From assembly GCA_003971905.1 (NCBI GenBank), contig RSEE01000055.1, positions 124,001 to 188,000 of the forward strand: 64,000 nucleotides of DNA, given 5' to 3'. Shown here in pieces: positions 34,468-44,378 of the stretch. A program made the position numbers and the translations under genes. Within the stretch, counting starts at the first letter, position 1. Each line of letters starts with the position of its first letter. Below the pieces are notes generated by a model. The model had not been told where the DNA came from. It was given only the letters and a program-made list of their open reading frames with translations, and did not search any database. The stretch comes from Moniliella sp. 'wahieum'. Taxonomy: Eukaryota; Basidiomycota; Moniliellomycetes; Moniliellales; Moniliellaceae.

Positions 34468-36245
34468 ATGCTCATCTTTGTGCCGCGGGACCTACCCCTC
34501 CCCAAGCCCTCCTCGCCTCTTGTTCTGATCGGCCACCGCTTTTCAGCTGACGGCCACTCGGCTCTCGTCGTTGTTCATGGCTTGGATTCTTGCCATTTGG
34601 CCGCCTGGGGTGGCACGACACTCGCACGCAAGATACGCCACCATCGCCGTCCGAAACAACAGACGTGATCCCGCTGGGCTTGTTCTACAACCAAGATGAC
34701 TGCGTGGATGCGATTTCGCGTGATTATGATCTGGTACTTCAGGTGCACTCGCTATCTCAGCCGGGTAGGCGTCGGTCTCTCTCAGATATTACCTTGATGT
34801 ACGAAGAACCCAATGCCTTGCTCGAACAAGACTCACACCTTTCTCTTCTGTCAGATTCTCATCGTATCCTCTCCCCACGCTCATCCTCTACGACCCTCCT
34901 AATCCTGACTTTCATCGTTTCCTTGCCACATCACCTATCTATCTCGCCAGAAGCATGCATCATCAACGGAGGCAGTCGACGACGGTCAGACGTTCGTGTT
35001 GGCCATCCAAAAAATCAACCAGGTTATTTCCACGCGCGCAAGCTACAAGGCATGCAACCATCTTCTCATTCATCCAAGGCAGGATGGCTATTTTGTCCCC
35101 ATTCGATGGCTGCGTGCGGCGGTGGGATACCCGCCGCTGCTATCTCGTTCCCGTGTCGCGCGGCAGGTGTACGTGCGCCTTACCCAGGCGACTGTTGCCC
35201 CCGTGGTGGCATCTGATCTAAGGCGCAGGCGACATGCTGGGGAGCCAGCAGCCTGTCTCTCACGACCCTACATGGCTGTGTGGGGCAGTCTATGGCTTAT
35301 ATTGTACGACATTCTCCTGGGGCAAGTGATGGCCGCTATGCTCGTGTCCATCGCGGATGCAGGCAGGATCGCTGCTACAAGTCAATGGGTGCACAATATC
35401 CTAGTGGTACAGCCGATTGCGCTGCTCACCTGGCTCGAGCAGTGGCCTGTGGGCCTCAAACTCAACACTCCCCTTGCAACATTCTTGGGTGATATGGCGC
35501 GAGCGCTGTTACTGGCGTTTGATGAACTATTGTTGCACCTCTCTTGGTCTTGGGGGAGCCGCCCCTCTCGACCTTACTGGTCCAGGGACTGATTTGGGGA
35601 TGCAAATATGGGGGTTTGGCTCTCTTCTTTGCCTTGGCTACTGATGTGTTATCAGTACTCACGCTCCATCTCCGCCTTCTTCATGTGGGTTTAGCCGCTA
35701 CTACCCGCGCTCTGGGCCAGAGTCTCTTCGCGCTGTTCCTTCTGTTCCAAGGGCGGAGGAGAAATCCCCTCCGAGGGGGGCGGATTGACAGGGCTGGGCA
35801 GTATGAGGTGACCAAACTCTACTCGGAACTCTCCTCTTTACGCTGCTGCTATTCCTTGCGCCAACAGTGGGAGTGTACTACCTTTGTGCGGCAATTCCTC
35901 TTGGCGGGCTGGTCCTTCTCACTGCGCTTCTCGACGCAGCTCGTGCGACCGTCAATTTCTTCCCCCACTCTTCTTCTCTCTCGGATTAAAGATCCAGCAC
36001 GAGTACCTGGGGCTGTGTCATTGCTGATGATTGAGCCAGGACTCTTGCGTCGCGGCAGCAGCAGCGGGTGGGGAACGGCGTACGAGCTGCACTCTCAGCC
36101 TGTTTCGGTTTCCCAACTGTTCGACGGCTACACGGACCAGCTTGCGCCATTGTGGGATGTTCCAACAGCATTGTGGAATCTGGCACGTGCACAGCCATTG
36201 GCACTGCAGGTTGCTCCTCTGTCCATCCCATTTTTGGAGGAGTAG
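34468..36245 (+). CDS. GPI1: GPI-GlcNAc transferase subunit Gpi1/PIG-Q
   Basis: Membrane subunit of the ER complex that makes GlcNAc-phosphatidylinositol, the first step of GPI-anchor synthesis. The likely start at 34468 (MLIFVPRDLPLPKPS) resembles the N-terminus of fungal Gpi1. The middle has YDLVLQVHSLS and YFVPIRWLRAAVGYPP. The conserved core reads WLEQWPVGLKLNTPLATFLG, then ALFFALATDVLSVLTLHLRL and TTRALGQSLFALFLLFQGRR. RRNPLR..RIDRAGQYEV follows, and after frame hops SLLMIEPG and a C-terminus ending SIPFLEE at 36245. At least five single-base breaks occur. About 590 residues fits the family. The fragment of PIG-T, another GPI-pathway gene, lies 26 kb away, probably by coincidence. Confidence 0.9.
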
Positions 36246-36535
36246 AAGGTGTTGGCCATGCATGAGATTCGATACCCATCCACCAGTATGTGGGCACAGC
36301 GTCGACCATAGTTTGCTCCACCTCGATTGCGGCGGAAGGGATGGAATTGAATTGCGGCGGGCCAATTCCGCCTCCCAGTGGAGCACACGCTCCTCCAGCC
36401 TCCTGGGGCCAAGTCGGGGGAAGAAGGGTAGCGAAGACTGGCGCAGTGCGGGCGCTCACGCGTCGCGCCTGCTTTTCTAGTTGGTTCGCCGAGCCCTTCC
36501 ACATTGACGCCACCACCTCATCCACCGCCACACCC

Positions 36536-38251
36536 ATGGCTGCTGTAGCGCACACGTCGTCCAGCGCCCCGGGCGCTACCGGGGGACCGGGAAACAAGGC
36601 CTTCAAGAATGCTGACAAGCCTGATGAGGTCCGCCGCTCCAACATGGCGGCTGCAAAGGCGGTCAGTGATGCGGTCCGCACCTCTCTCGGGCCCAAGGGC
36701 ATGGACAAGATGATTCAGACCGCTCAAGGCGAGGTAGTGATTACCAACGACGGAGCCACCATCCTCAAGCACATGGCTGTCATGCATCCCGCTGCTCGCA
36801 TGCTCGTCGAGCTTTCCCAGGCCCAGGACATTGAGACGGGCGATGGCACCACGTCGGTCGTGGTTGTGGCAGGGGCGCTCCTGGGTGCAGCTGAGAAGAT
36901 GCTGGCCAAGGGGATTCACCCCACCGTCATTGCCGAGTCGTTTGTCAAGGCATCTACCAAAGCCGTTGAATACCTGACCGAGATCAGCACCCCCATCGAC
37001 TTGAGTGACAAGGAAGCCCTCCTCCGTGCTGCTCACACCAGTCTCAACTCCAAGATTGTGTCGCAGTACTCGTCGACGCTTGCGCCGATTGCGGTCAATT
37101 CTGTACTCCGCCTGCTGCACAACAACTCCCACTGCGCCGGGACCTGTGTCGGCACTGCCCATCACCTCCACTGGCGCAGCTCAGGAAAGCGCGCGTGGCA
37201 CCGTCGAGCCAGCGGGGACAGCGACGAGTGATGAGCCATCGGTGGACTTGCGCGACATTCGGTTGGTAAAGAAGGTGGGGGGCACCATCGAGGACACGGA
37301 GATGATGGATGGCCTTGTACTGGAGCAGAACGCAGTGGCCAATTCTGGCCCGACCCATATGGAGAAGGCTAAAATTGGCGTGTGTCAGTTCCAGCTGTCT
37401 AGCCCCAAGCCTGATATGGACAATCAGATTGTGGTCAACGACTACCGTCAGATGGACAAGATCCTGAAGGAGGAGCGGCAATACTTGCTCAATATGTGCA
37501 AGAAGATCAAGAAGCTGGGTGCAATGTCTTGCTGCTGCAAAAGTCTATCTTGCGCGACGCTGTCAACGACCTTGCGCTCCATTTCCTGGCCAAGCTCAAG
37601 ATCCTTGTCATTAAAGACATTGAGCGCGACGAGATGGAGTTTGTGTGCAAGACGCTTCACACCACCCCCATTGCGGACATTGATGCATTTACCGAGGACA
37701 AGCTGGCGTATGCAGACTTGGTTGAGGAGGTACAGCTTGCGGGCACGCGTGTGGTCAAGGTGTCTGGCATCAAGAACATGGGCAACACCGTTAGCGTCCT
37801 GTGCACCGGTGCCAACAGCCTCGTCTTGGAGGAGAGCGAGCGGTCGCTTCACGATGCGCTGTGTGTAGTACGCTCGCTTGTCAAGAAGCGCGCCCTGATT
37901 GCCGGCGGTGTGCCCCGAGGTGCATGTTTCGCGGCAGCTGGCCCAGTATGCACAAAAGTTGCAGGGCATGGAAGCCTTCTGTTTCCAGGCATTTGCCGAT
38001 GCTTTGGAGATCATCCCACCACGTTGGCCGAAAATGCAGGGCTCAACCCGATCGCTATCGTGACTGAGCTGCGCAACCGACATGCTCAGGGGGAGACGAC
38101 CGCCGGCATCAATGTACGCAAGGGAACAATCACCAACATTCTGGAAGAAAATGTGTTGCAGCCCTTACTTGTCAACACGTCGGCCATCGAGCTTGCTACT
38201 GAGACCGTGTCCCTCCTGCTTCGGATCGACGACTACCATTTGGCCAGGTGA
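36536..38251 (+). CDS. CCT4: T-complex chaperonin CCT subunit delta (CCT4)
   Basis: One of eight subunits of the cytosolic CCT/TRiC folding ring, whose main clients are actin and tubulin. From ATG at 36536: [31 protein letters not shown] (nucleotide loop), [12 protein letters not shown] and the catalytic [32 protein letters not shown] and [17 protein letters not shown] follow. The delta identity comes from [36 protein letters not shown] and [20 protein letters not shown]. The end has [20 protein letters not shown] and [16 protein letters not shown], stopping at 38251. An insertion of roughly 35 Ala/Ser/Thr/Pro residues sits at 37115-37230, where other CCT4 proteins pass directly from VNAV..D to SVDLRDI. 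Frame hops lie near 37120, 37520 and 37910-37960. Confidence 0.96.
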
Positions 38252-38492
38252 AGAATTGCATCAGCATTTTGGTCGTTTTTATGTTGCTACTAAGCGTCTT
38301 CATGATGTGGGTGGCTGACTACATATCGAGAGCCTATAACGAAAGAGCGAACAATATCTGTGTAGTACAGCATGTGTGCATGGAAGCCCTGCTCCAGAAG
38401 CAGGCAAGAAGGCAGATCAATGCCATTGGCTGGCCCACCAGCTAGCGGGTTGCGAGTCAGCCCTTTTTTTGGGGGGGGGGCATGCAAAGCAC
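38252..38492. terminator. Convergent 3' region of CCT4 and eS1
   Basis: The 241 bases between two stop codons must carry both polyadenylation regions. A T7-G10 run at 38464-38480 is a likely trouble spot for sequencing. No clear AATAAA is present. Confidence 0.4.
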
Positions 38493-39274
38493 TTAGACGC
38501 TAGCGAGGGGGGTGGGCTCGACGAACTCAGCGCTCTTGACCTTGGCGCCAAGGTCCTCAGCACCCACCACGTTAGCCGCACCACCGTGGAGTTCAACCAA
38601 ACGCGAAACGTCAAACTTGGGCTTCTTGATGATCTTGACCTTGTGGACAAACACGTCCTTAAGAGGGTAGATCCCACGAGTCGACTTCTCGATCTCGCGG
38701 CCAATGACCTCAGGAATGAGCTTCTGGACAAGCTCCTTGATGTCGCACGTCTCGATCTCGCGCTTGATGATCTGGAACATCTTTTGCCGGATGGCGCGCA
38801 CCTGGGCCGACTGGGCGTAGGTGGTCTTCGACACGCTGTTGGAGCGACGCTTGGTGAAAGCAATGACAAACAGACGCACAACGTAGCCGTCCGTCAGCTT
38901 CACATCCTGGTGTGCCTCAATGGTGGTCTGCCACTTGCGGACGAGCGAACGGATCTTGTCCGTAGTGAAGTTCATCGAGTGGAAGTTGGTAAGGCACGAC
39001 CGGCCCTGAACCTCATCGACGCGCAGAGAAAACTTGCGGAAGGACTGCTCCTCGTCCTTGTTGAGGTCAGCGAGCGAGGCCTCGACGATGCGGCCCTTGA
39101 GCGAGTCGTTGGCGTTCACCAGACCCTGGGACTTGTTGACGATGGTCTTGCCAACAGTACGGTTGTCGAAGAAGGTGGGTGCCCGGATGTCGTGCCACAC
39201 CTTGCGCGACATAGGGTCGACCGTCTTTTCTTCATGCCCTTCTTGCCGAGCTTCTTGTTCTTGCCGATCGCCAT
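38493..39274 (-). CDS. RPS1: Small-subunit ribosomal protein eS1 (S3Ae/Rps1)
   Basis: Component of the 40S ribosomal subunit near the mRNA exit. [16 protein letters not shown] starts at 39274, followed, after restoring one A lost from the A-run at 39226-39229, by [16 protein letters not shown]. The rest is a clean single frame: [75 protein letters not shown] and a tail with [10 protein letters not shown] ending EPTPLASV. About 259 residues, normal for eS1. This is one of the best preserved genes here and therefore a good yardstick for the indel rate. Confidence 0.97.
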
Positions 39275-39296
39275 CTTGGAAAACTGTCCGGGAACA

Positions 39297-39416
39297 CTGC
39301 GCACAGAGAGGTTAGCGCTACTCCTTGCCATGGATGGGGCCGTCAACGGGCAGACGACGACAGTATCGGTGTCGCCGTCCTGACAGAAGGGCCCTACTGG
39401 CGGGCACGATGCTTAC
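39297..39416 (-). other. Probable 5' UTR intron of the eS1 gene
   Basis: On the minus strand a donor CGAG/GTAAGCATC begins at 39416. A branch-like GCTAACC lies 17 bases before the acceptor CTGTGCGCAG ending at 39297, 22 bases upstream of the ATG. 5' UTR introns are common in fungal ribosomal protein genes. Confidence 0.65.
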
Positions 39417-39704
39417 CTCGAGGGTGGCGGTCCTAGTGTGTCGACGGTAACAGAGACGGCGAGAACTGCTGTTTGGTGGGAAGGCGGACACGGGCCAGGG
39501 GGTAGTAGGGTTATCCCCTCTGCTGCGGCAACTCTTCGACCTAACCCTATACTTTCAGCAGTGCCGCTGTGCTGCACTCGCCAATTGCAATTTGCCATCA
39601 ACACGACTGATTTCAATCAGCTACGTGAACTGTGGGGCAAATTGTCGCTTCCTACGCATTAACCGTGCCGCTAATACGATCGCTTTCTGGGGCGCATCTG
39701 TTCT

Positions 39705-42116
39705 TTATTCCTCTACTCCCAGTAGCAGCCGCACATCACTCGGCTCCAGTTCGACCAGCGCATCCGGATCTTCGTAGCCGCCCTCAGGGCTGCGCAAGGC
39801 CTCCACAATCCGGGCGTACGTGTCTGCCATGCCCCCAACGCGGCCGCATGAACCGACGAACGAATGGAAGGATCCTTCAACGGCGAAAGCGAGCGAGCTT
39901 CCAGCGGAGCACCCGATCGTAGTACCTCGCCCAGTACGAGCATCGCTTTTGACACAGATGCCGAATCGCACTCTCGATGCTGTGCGAGTGGTGTGGTATC
40001 GCGCAGAGGTAGCCTTGCCAATGGTCCTAGAGCAGCCTGATCCAACGAGACGTTGGGTGTAGGTTTCAACCAGGGCTTGGACCAAATCGGCACGTTGCTT
40101 CTCCAACCGTTTGGCCGCAGTGGCCGCAGGGCCAATAGGGGAAACAGGGCTGCCTGCCTGGAAGCGCAGACAAAATGATCGTAACAGTTGATAAGAAGAT
40201 ACCTTGGTCAAACCTCTCCTCGCCATACCCCGCGGATTGGGGAGCGCCGGTGCTGGGGGGCGAGATCGCTAGCCAATCGATCACACAGTGCTTCCATAGC
40301 CCCCACCAATTGAGTGACAATGGCACCCAATTGAACCTGGGCCATCTGCCGTGGTGCGTCAAGCGTGCCGTCATCCTGACTGGTATCAAAAGGCATTGCC
40401 GCGGAGGCCGTCGCGAGAAGATTCTTGAACGCCGCCGCTTCAGATTCGAGATATAGCTCCTTCGGATTGGTGGATGGATCTGCTTGCCTGATCTCTGAAG
40501 CGTGGCGGTTAAGCTCAGCATCAAAGGCGAGGGCTGCACGACGGGACAGATCTTGTACCGCTAGAACGAGTGGGCTGTGCTCCATCCGTCCTAACGTGGG
40601 CGGAGGGTGACGCGGTAAAATCAAGAATGTGGGCCAGACGGAGAAGTTGAAGCGAGTCGTTACCCTTCCCTCCCGCAGAGGTAAGTACACTCGTCACACG
40701 TTCTCGTAGAGGACGGGCTAGGGGAGCGAGGTACGGTTGACCAGTTCGTTCACAGCTTCCTCGGCCGCCGTCAATGCAGGTCCTGTGCCTTCCCGCACCC
40801 CTTCCACTTCCTCCTGGGCCCACTGGGCCGCACTCGGGTCAAGTCGACCGAGCCCGAGTCGACCCCATGGCGCCGGGTCCAATCCTGTGGGCCAAAGGAG
40901 TATCCGCCTCTCCATACCGGGGCGATGTAAGAGTGCAGAATAAACTTCCCTCTCACTTGCCGAGGCCTGATGAACCCAAGCAAGCATATCGCCAACGTAC
41001 CGCAAGGAATCATGCGCCTGCGCTTCAATTGGACGTTCCCCGGGTCCCGAACCAAGACGCAAGGCCGTCGAAGGAATAGAGAACAAGGCGCGCTCTCGAT
41101 CCGCCAGCTCAGACAGAGCCGGGCGGAGAAGACCATCCTTGCTTTCTTGTGGAGAAAGGCAACCGCTCGCGGCACTTCACCAGCAGGGTGGAACCCAACT
41201 CCAACTGGGACGATAGGCTTGGATCGCGGAAGCGTACAATAAGCCATTGGGACAAGCGATGCAAGCCTCGATCCAGCTGGGCCGAGGCGGCTTCCATCAC
41301 GTCCACCCCAGCGCGGATCCCACCACCTTCATGGGAAGCAGCCTCGCTGCCGGCGAGAAGCGACTGGGCTTCGGAGCGGATTCGTACCAGACGATCAAGG
41401 GCAGCAAATGTATGCTCATCCACGTGGGTGTCCGCCTTATCTAGGGCGGTGACCATGTCTTGCGGGAGGGTGAAACGGCGAAGGAAAAGATTCGTGATCG
41501 TCTGCTCCATCTCGGCCTTGGTTGCTTCGGCCTGGGCTGGCTGGGCACTGGCCAGGAGCGGAGCGCAGAGACTGGCGGCGGTACGGGTTTGACGCTGGGC
41601 GGTGGTGGTGGCAGTGTGCATGTCGGCCAGACTGGCATCAAGCGCATCGAGGTCAGCGACGATGCCGTCGAGGCGAGCGAGGACGTTGTGAACGACAGCG
41701 CGGCGGGATGTGATGAGGGTATGCTCCATCTCCGCCTTCAGTGCAGCGACGTCGGTAACAGCGCGAGGGTCTGAGAGGGTGCTCTCAAGGATGGGCTCGT
41801 CGGGAAGGGTGTGGGCGTGAATGTGGTGGAGACGGGCGAGTGCGCCGAGGGTCTGGGCAGCGCTGGAGGCGTCAATGGGACGGGCGAGGAGGGCCTCGGC
41901 GCGCAGCAGCAGCACCGCCGAACCGTCCCGCTCGCCCCGCATGGGCGGCATGGGAAGCGGCATGGGCGCGGAGCGTATCCGAGAGGGCGGCCGAAGGGCA
42001 GGGTGGGCCGCAGGGCTCAAGAGTGGCTGGGGGAGCCTGCGGCCAGAAGGAGCTCGGGTCGGAGGCAATGCGGCCGCTCGCCATCGCCCATCCATCGTCG
42101 CCCCACCTGGCCTCAT
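39705..42116 (-). CDS. COG6: Conserved oligomeric Golgi complex subunit 6 (Cog6)
   Basis: Subunit of the COG tether that catches retrograde vesicles at the Golgi. The likely start is 42116 (MRPGGATMDGRW) or 42095. The N-terminal helices include LARLDGIVADLDALDASLAD and KAEMEQTITNLFLRRFTLPQ. The family core is FAALDRLVRIRSEAQSLLAG, AGVDVMEAASAQLDRGLHRL and LSQWLIVRFR. After frame hops, HDSLRYVGDMLAWVHQASAS and EREVYSALL are diagnostic of Cog6. The C-terminal half has FDAELNRHASEIRQADPS and ends VELEPSDVRLLLGVEE at 39705. About 800 residues matches fungal Cog6 proteins. An intron may lie near 40160-40215. The gene follows alpha-tubulin in tandem on the minus strand. Confidence 0.9.
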
Positions 42117-42125
42117 CGATCGGTG

Positions 42126-42139
42126 ATCGATGATTAATG
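42126..42139. repeat. Palindromic heptamers ATCGATG-ATTAATG upstream of COG6
   Basis: Two different palindromes with the same G spacer in one register, within 30 bases of the Cog6 start. The position suggests that such elements can sit in promoters. Confidence 0.8.
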
Positions 42140-42617
42140 ATTGGCAATCGATGGTCGTGTTGCGTCCATCTCTCGTTTCAACTTTCATTCGCTCGGGCCA
42201 TTCCGCCAGCCAGCCGCCTGCCCCTGCAATTCCGCCGGATGTTCGTGCCCCCCGCCCCCCTGGTTCCCCCTATGGGCACATGGCTGACACATACCAACGC
42301 ACTGTGCGCCGAAAGGCCATTGAGCTGTACCACATGACCGCCAACTTCCACCCCACCAAGCTCCCTGCTCGGATCACTATGACGATCAATTGTCTAACTC
42401 TCGCTCTATCAGCGTGTCGATGCATCCTTCGAATCCGGCGCATTAGGAGGAATAGTACTTCAAACAAGGGGCGTCGCATGTCATCCCTGGCTGATTCTTC
42501 TCCAAAAGAGTACAGATGTTGGGAAAAAGACAGCGCCACAGAAGGTCGAAAAAAGAAAGGGATATATATGGAAACGCCCGAGGGCTCATACAAAACACTG
42601 GGCCCCACCACACACTC

Positions 42618-43964
42618 TCAATATTCCTCTTCCCCCTCTTCGTCCTCCAGCACGTCTCGGCAGCAACCTCTTCATAGTCCTTTTCGAGCGCAGCCAGGTC
42701 CTCGCGGGCCTCGGAGAATTCGCCTTCCTCCATGCCCTCGCCGACGTACCAATGGACAAAGCACGCTTCGAGTAGAGCAAGTCGAACTTACGGTCGAGCC
42801 GGGTCCAGGCCGACGAAATGGCTGTGGTATTGGCCAACATGCAGAGCGAGCGACTCATGGGAGCCATGTCGCCCCCAGGAACCTGGGAAGGCGCTTCGTT
42901 GCAGATACCAACCTTGAACCCAGTAGGGCACCAGTCCACAAACTGGACCGTGCGCTTGGTCTTGATTGCCGCAATGGCCGTGTTGACATCCTTCGGCACC
43001 ACATCGCCCGGTACAGAAGGCAAGAAGCCATAAACTTGCCCTCACGTGGATCGCATTTGACCATCTGGTTGCCCCGATCAACGCGGACGACGTCATTTTC
43101 CGCCACACTGTTCTGCTCATGCGACACCTTGTCGTCCGAGACGATGGGCGAGAGGGACGCAAGTGGGAAGTGGATGCGAGGGAAGGGAACCAGGTTGGTT
43201 TGGAATTCGGTAAGATCAACGTTCAGCGATCCATCAAACCGGAGCGAGGCGGTAACCGAAGACACAACCTGCGCAATCAGTCGGTTCAGGTTGGAGTACG
43301 AAGGCGAAGCAATGCCCAATTTGGTCTTGGCAATGTCATACAGTGCTTCATTGTCCACCATGAAGGAACAATCGGAGTTTTCGAGCGTAGTGTGGGTCGT
43401 GAGCACGGAATTGTACGGCTCCACCACTGAAGAAGACATCATAGGCGCAGGGTAGACCGAAAATTCGAGCTTGGCCTTCTTTCCATAATCTTGAGCGAGA
43501 TGCTCGAGGAGGAGCGAACCAAACCCTGAACCCGTGCCTCCGCCAAATGAATGGAAGACAAAGAATCCCTGCAGCCCTCCAGTCGCATCGGCCAGCTTGC
43601 GGACTCGCTCGAGTGTGTCGTCAATCAGCTCCTTGCCCACGGTGTAGTGACCCCGGGCATAGTTGTTGGCCGCATCCTCCTTGCCTGTAACGAGCGTTTC
43701 AGGGTGGAAGAGGGAGCGGTACGTTCCTGTCCGCACCTCATCCACCACATTGGGCTCAAGATCAACGTAGACAGAACGAGGCACGTACTTCCCTGAACCT
43801 GTCTCGGAGAAGAAGGTGCTAAAGCCATCGTCGTTTGCCGAAGGAGAAGCCTCGAGAAGGCGGCCATCAGGCGAAAGGCCGTGTTCTTGCAGATACAGCT
43901 CCCAGCAAGCATTGCCAATCTGGATGCCCGCTTGGCCGACATGCAACGAGAGAACTTCACGCAT
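42618..43964 (-). CDS. TUB1: Alpha-tubulin
   Basis: GTP-binding subunit of microtubules. [20 protein letters not shown] begins at 43964, as in all alpha-tubulins. The nucleotide motif is [39 protein letters not shown] carries the catalytic Glu of the alpha subunit's T7 loop. [20 protein letters not shown] and [20 protein letters not shown] follow. The chain ends [10 protein letters not shown] at 42618, with the terminal Tyr. Lys40, acetylated in animals, is absent: the loop reads [13 protein letters not shown]. Three single-base breaks are exactly placeable: GGGG to GGG (CCC at 43007-43009), TTTT to TTT (AAA at 42758-42760) and one near 42650-42660. No intron is needed in the frame. About 449 residues. 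Confidence 0.98.
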
Positions 43965-44063
43965 TGTAGGTGTTGAGGGGTGTGTGTGGCTAGTACAGTA
44001 GGTGCGGTTGGTGGGGTGGTAGTAAAAACGAAGCTGGATATAGAGAAGGTAGACGTAGTTTGG

Positions 44064-44074
44064 CTTTTTATATA
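44064..44074 (-). promoter_or_regulatory. TUB1: TATA box of the alpha-tubulin gene
   Basis: TATATAAAAAG on the minus strand, about 105 bases upstream of the ATG, a usual distance for a strongly expressed fungal gene. Confidence 0.55.
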
Positions 44075-44364
44075 GACTCTCGCTCGCGCAAATTGGGCGG
44101 TGGCCCACGACCGTGCTCCCAGCACAGAGGCGTAGTGTGTCTCACGCCTGCCCGCACGAGGCGCGTGTGTGGCGCTGTGGTGGGCCAAGCACAGGGCCCC
44201 TTGGCGGGGAAATGGGTTTGGGTTGTCGCCGAAAAACACTGCCCCCCGGGCAGCCCCTTAAGTTAGGTGGCAGTCTGCGTCAGCAATCGCTCCTTCTTGC
44301 GCTCCAAATGAACGGCCGCTCGGGGGCCTTCAGCAAGCTTAGCTTAGCGCCAGTAAGCCCCATC

Positions 44365-44378
44365 AAGCTTGAAGCTTG
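44365..44378. repeat. Palindromic heptamer array, (AAGCTTG)2
   Basis: AAGCTT plus G twice, followed by AAGCAGG. It is the reverse-complement form of the AAGCTTC arrays. Confidence 0.9.

Noticed and set aside
42130-43455. Long plus-strand open frame of 441 codons
   Set aside because: It lies antisense to alpha-tubulin and its translation matches nothing. The minus strand is an unmistakable tubulin.
36536-43964. Programmed frameshifting as in some ciliates
   Set aside because: There is no shared slippery codon, breaks are mostly at homopolymers of all four bases, and many genes are affected in different places.
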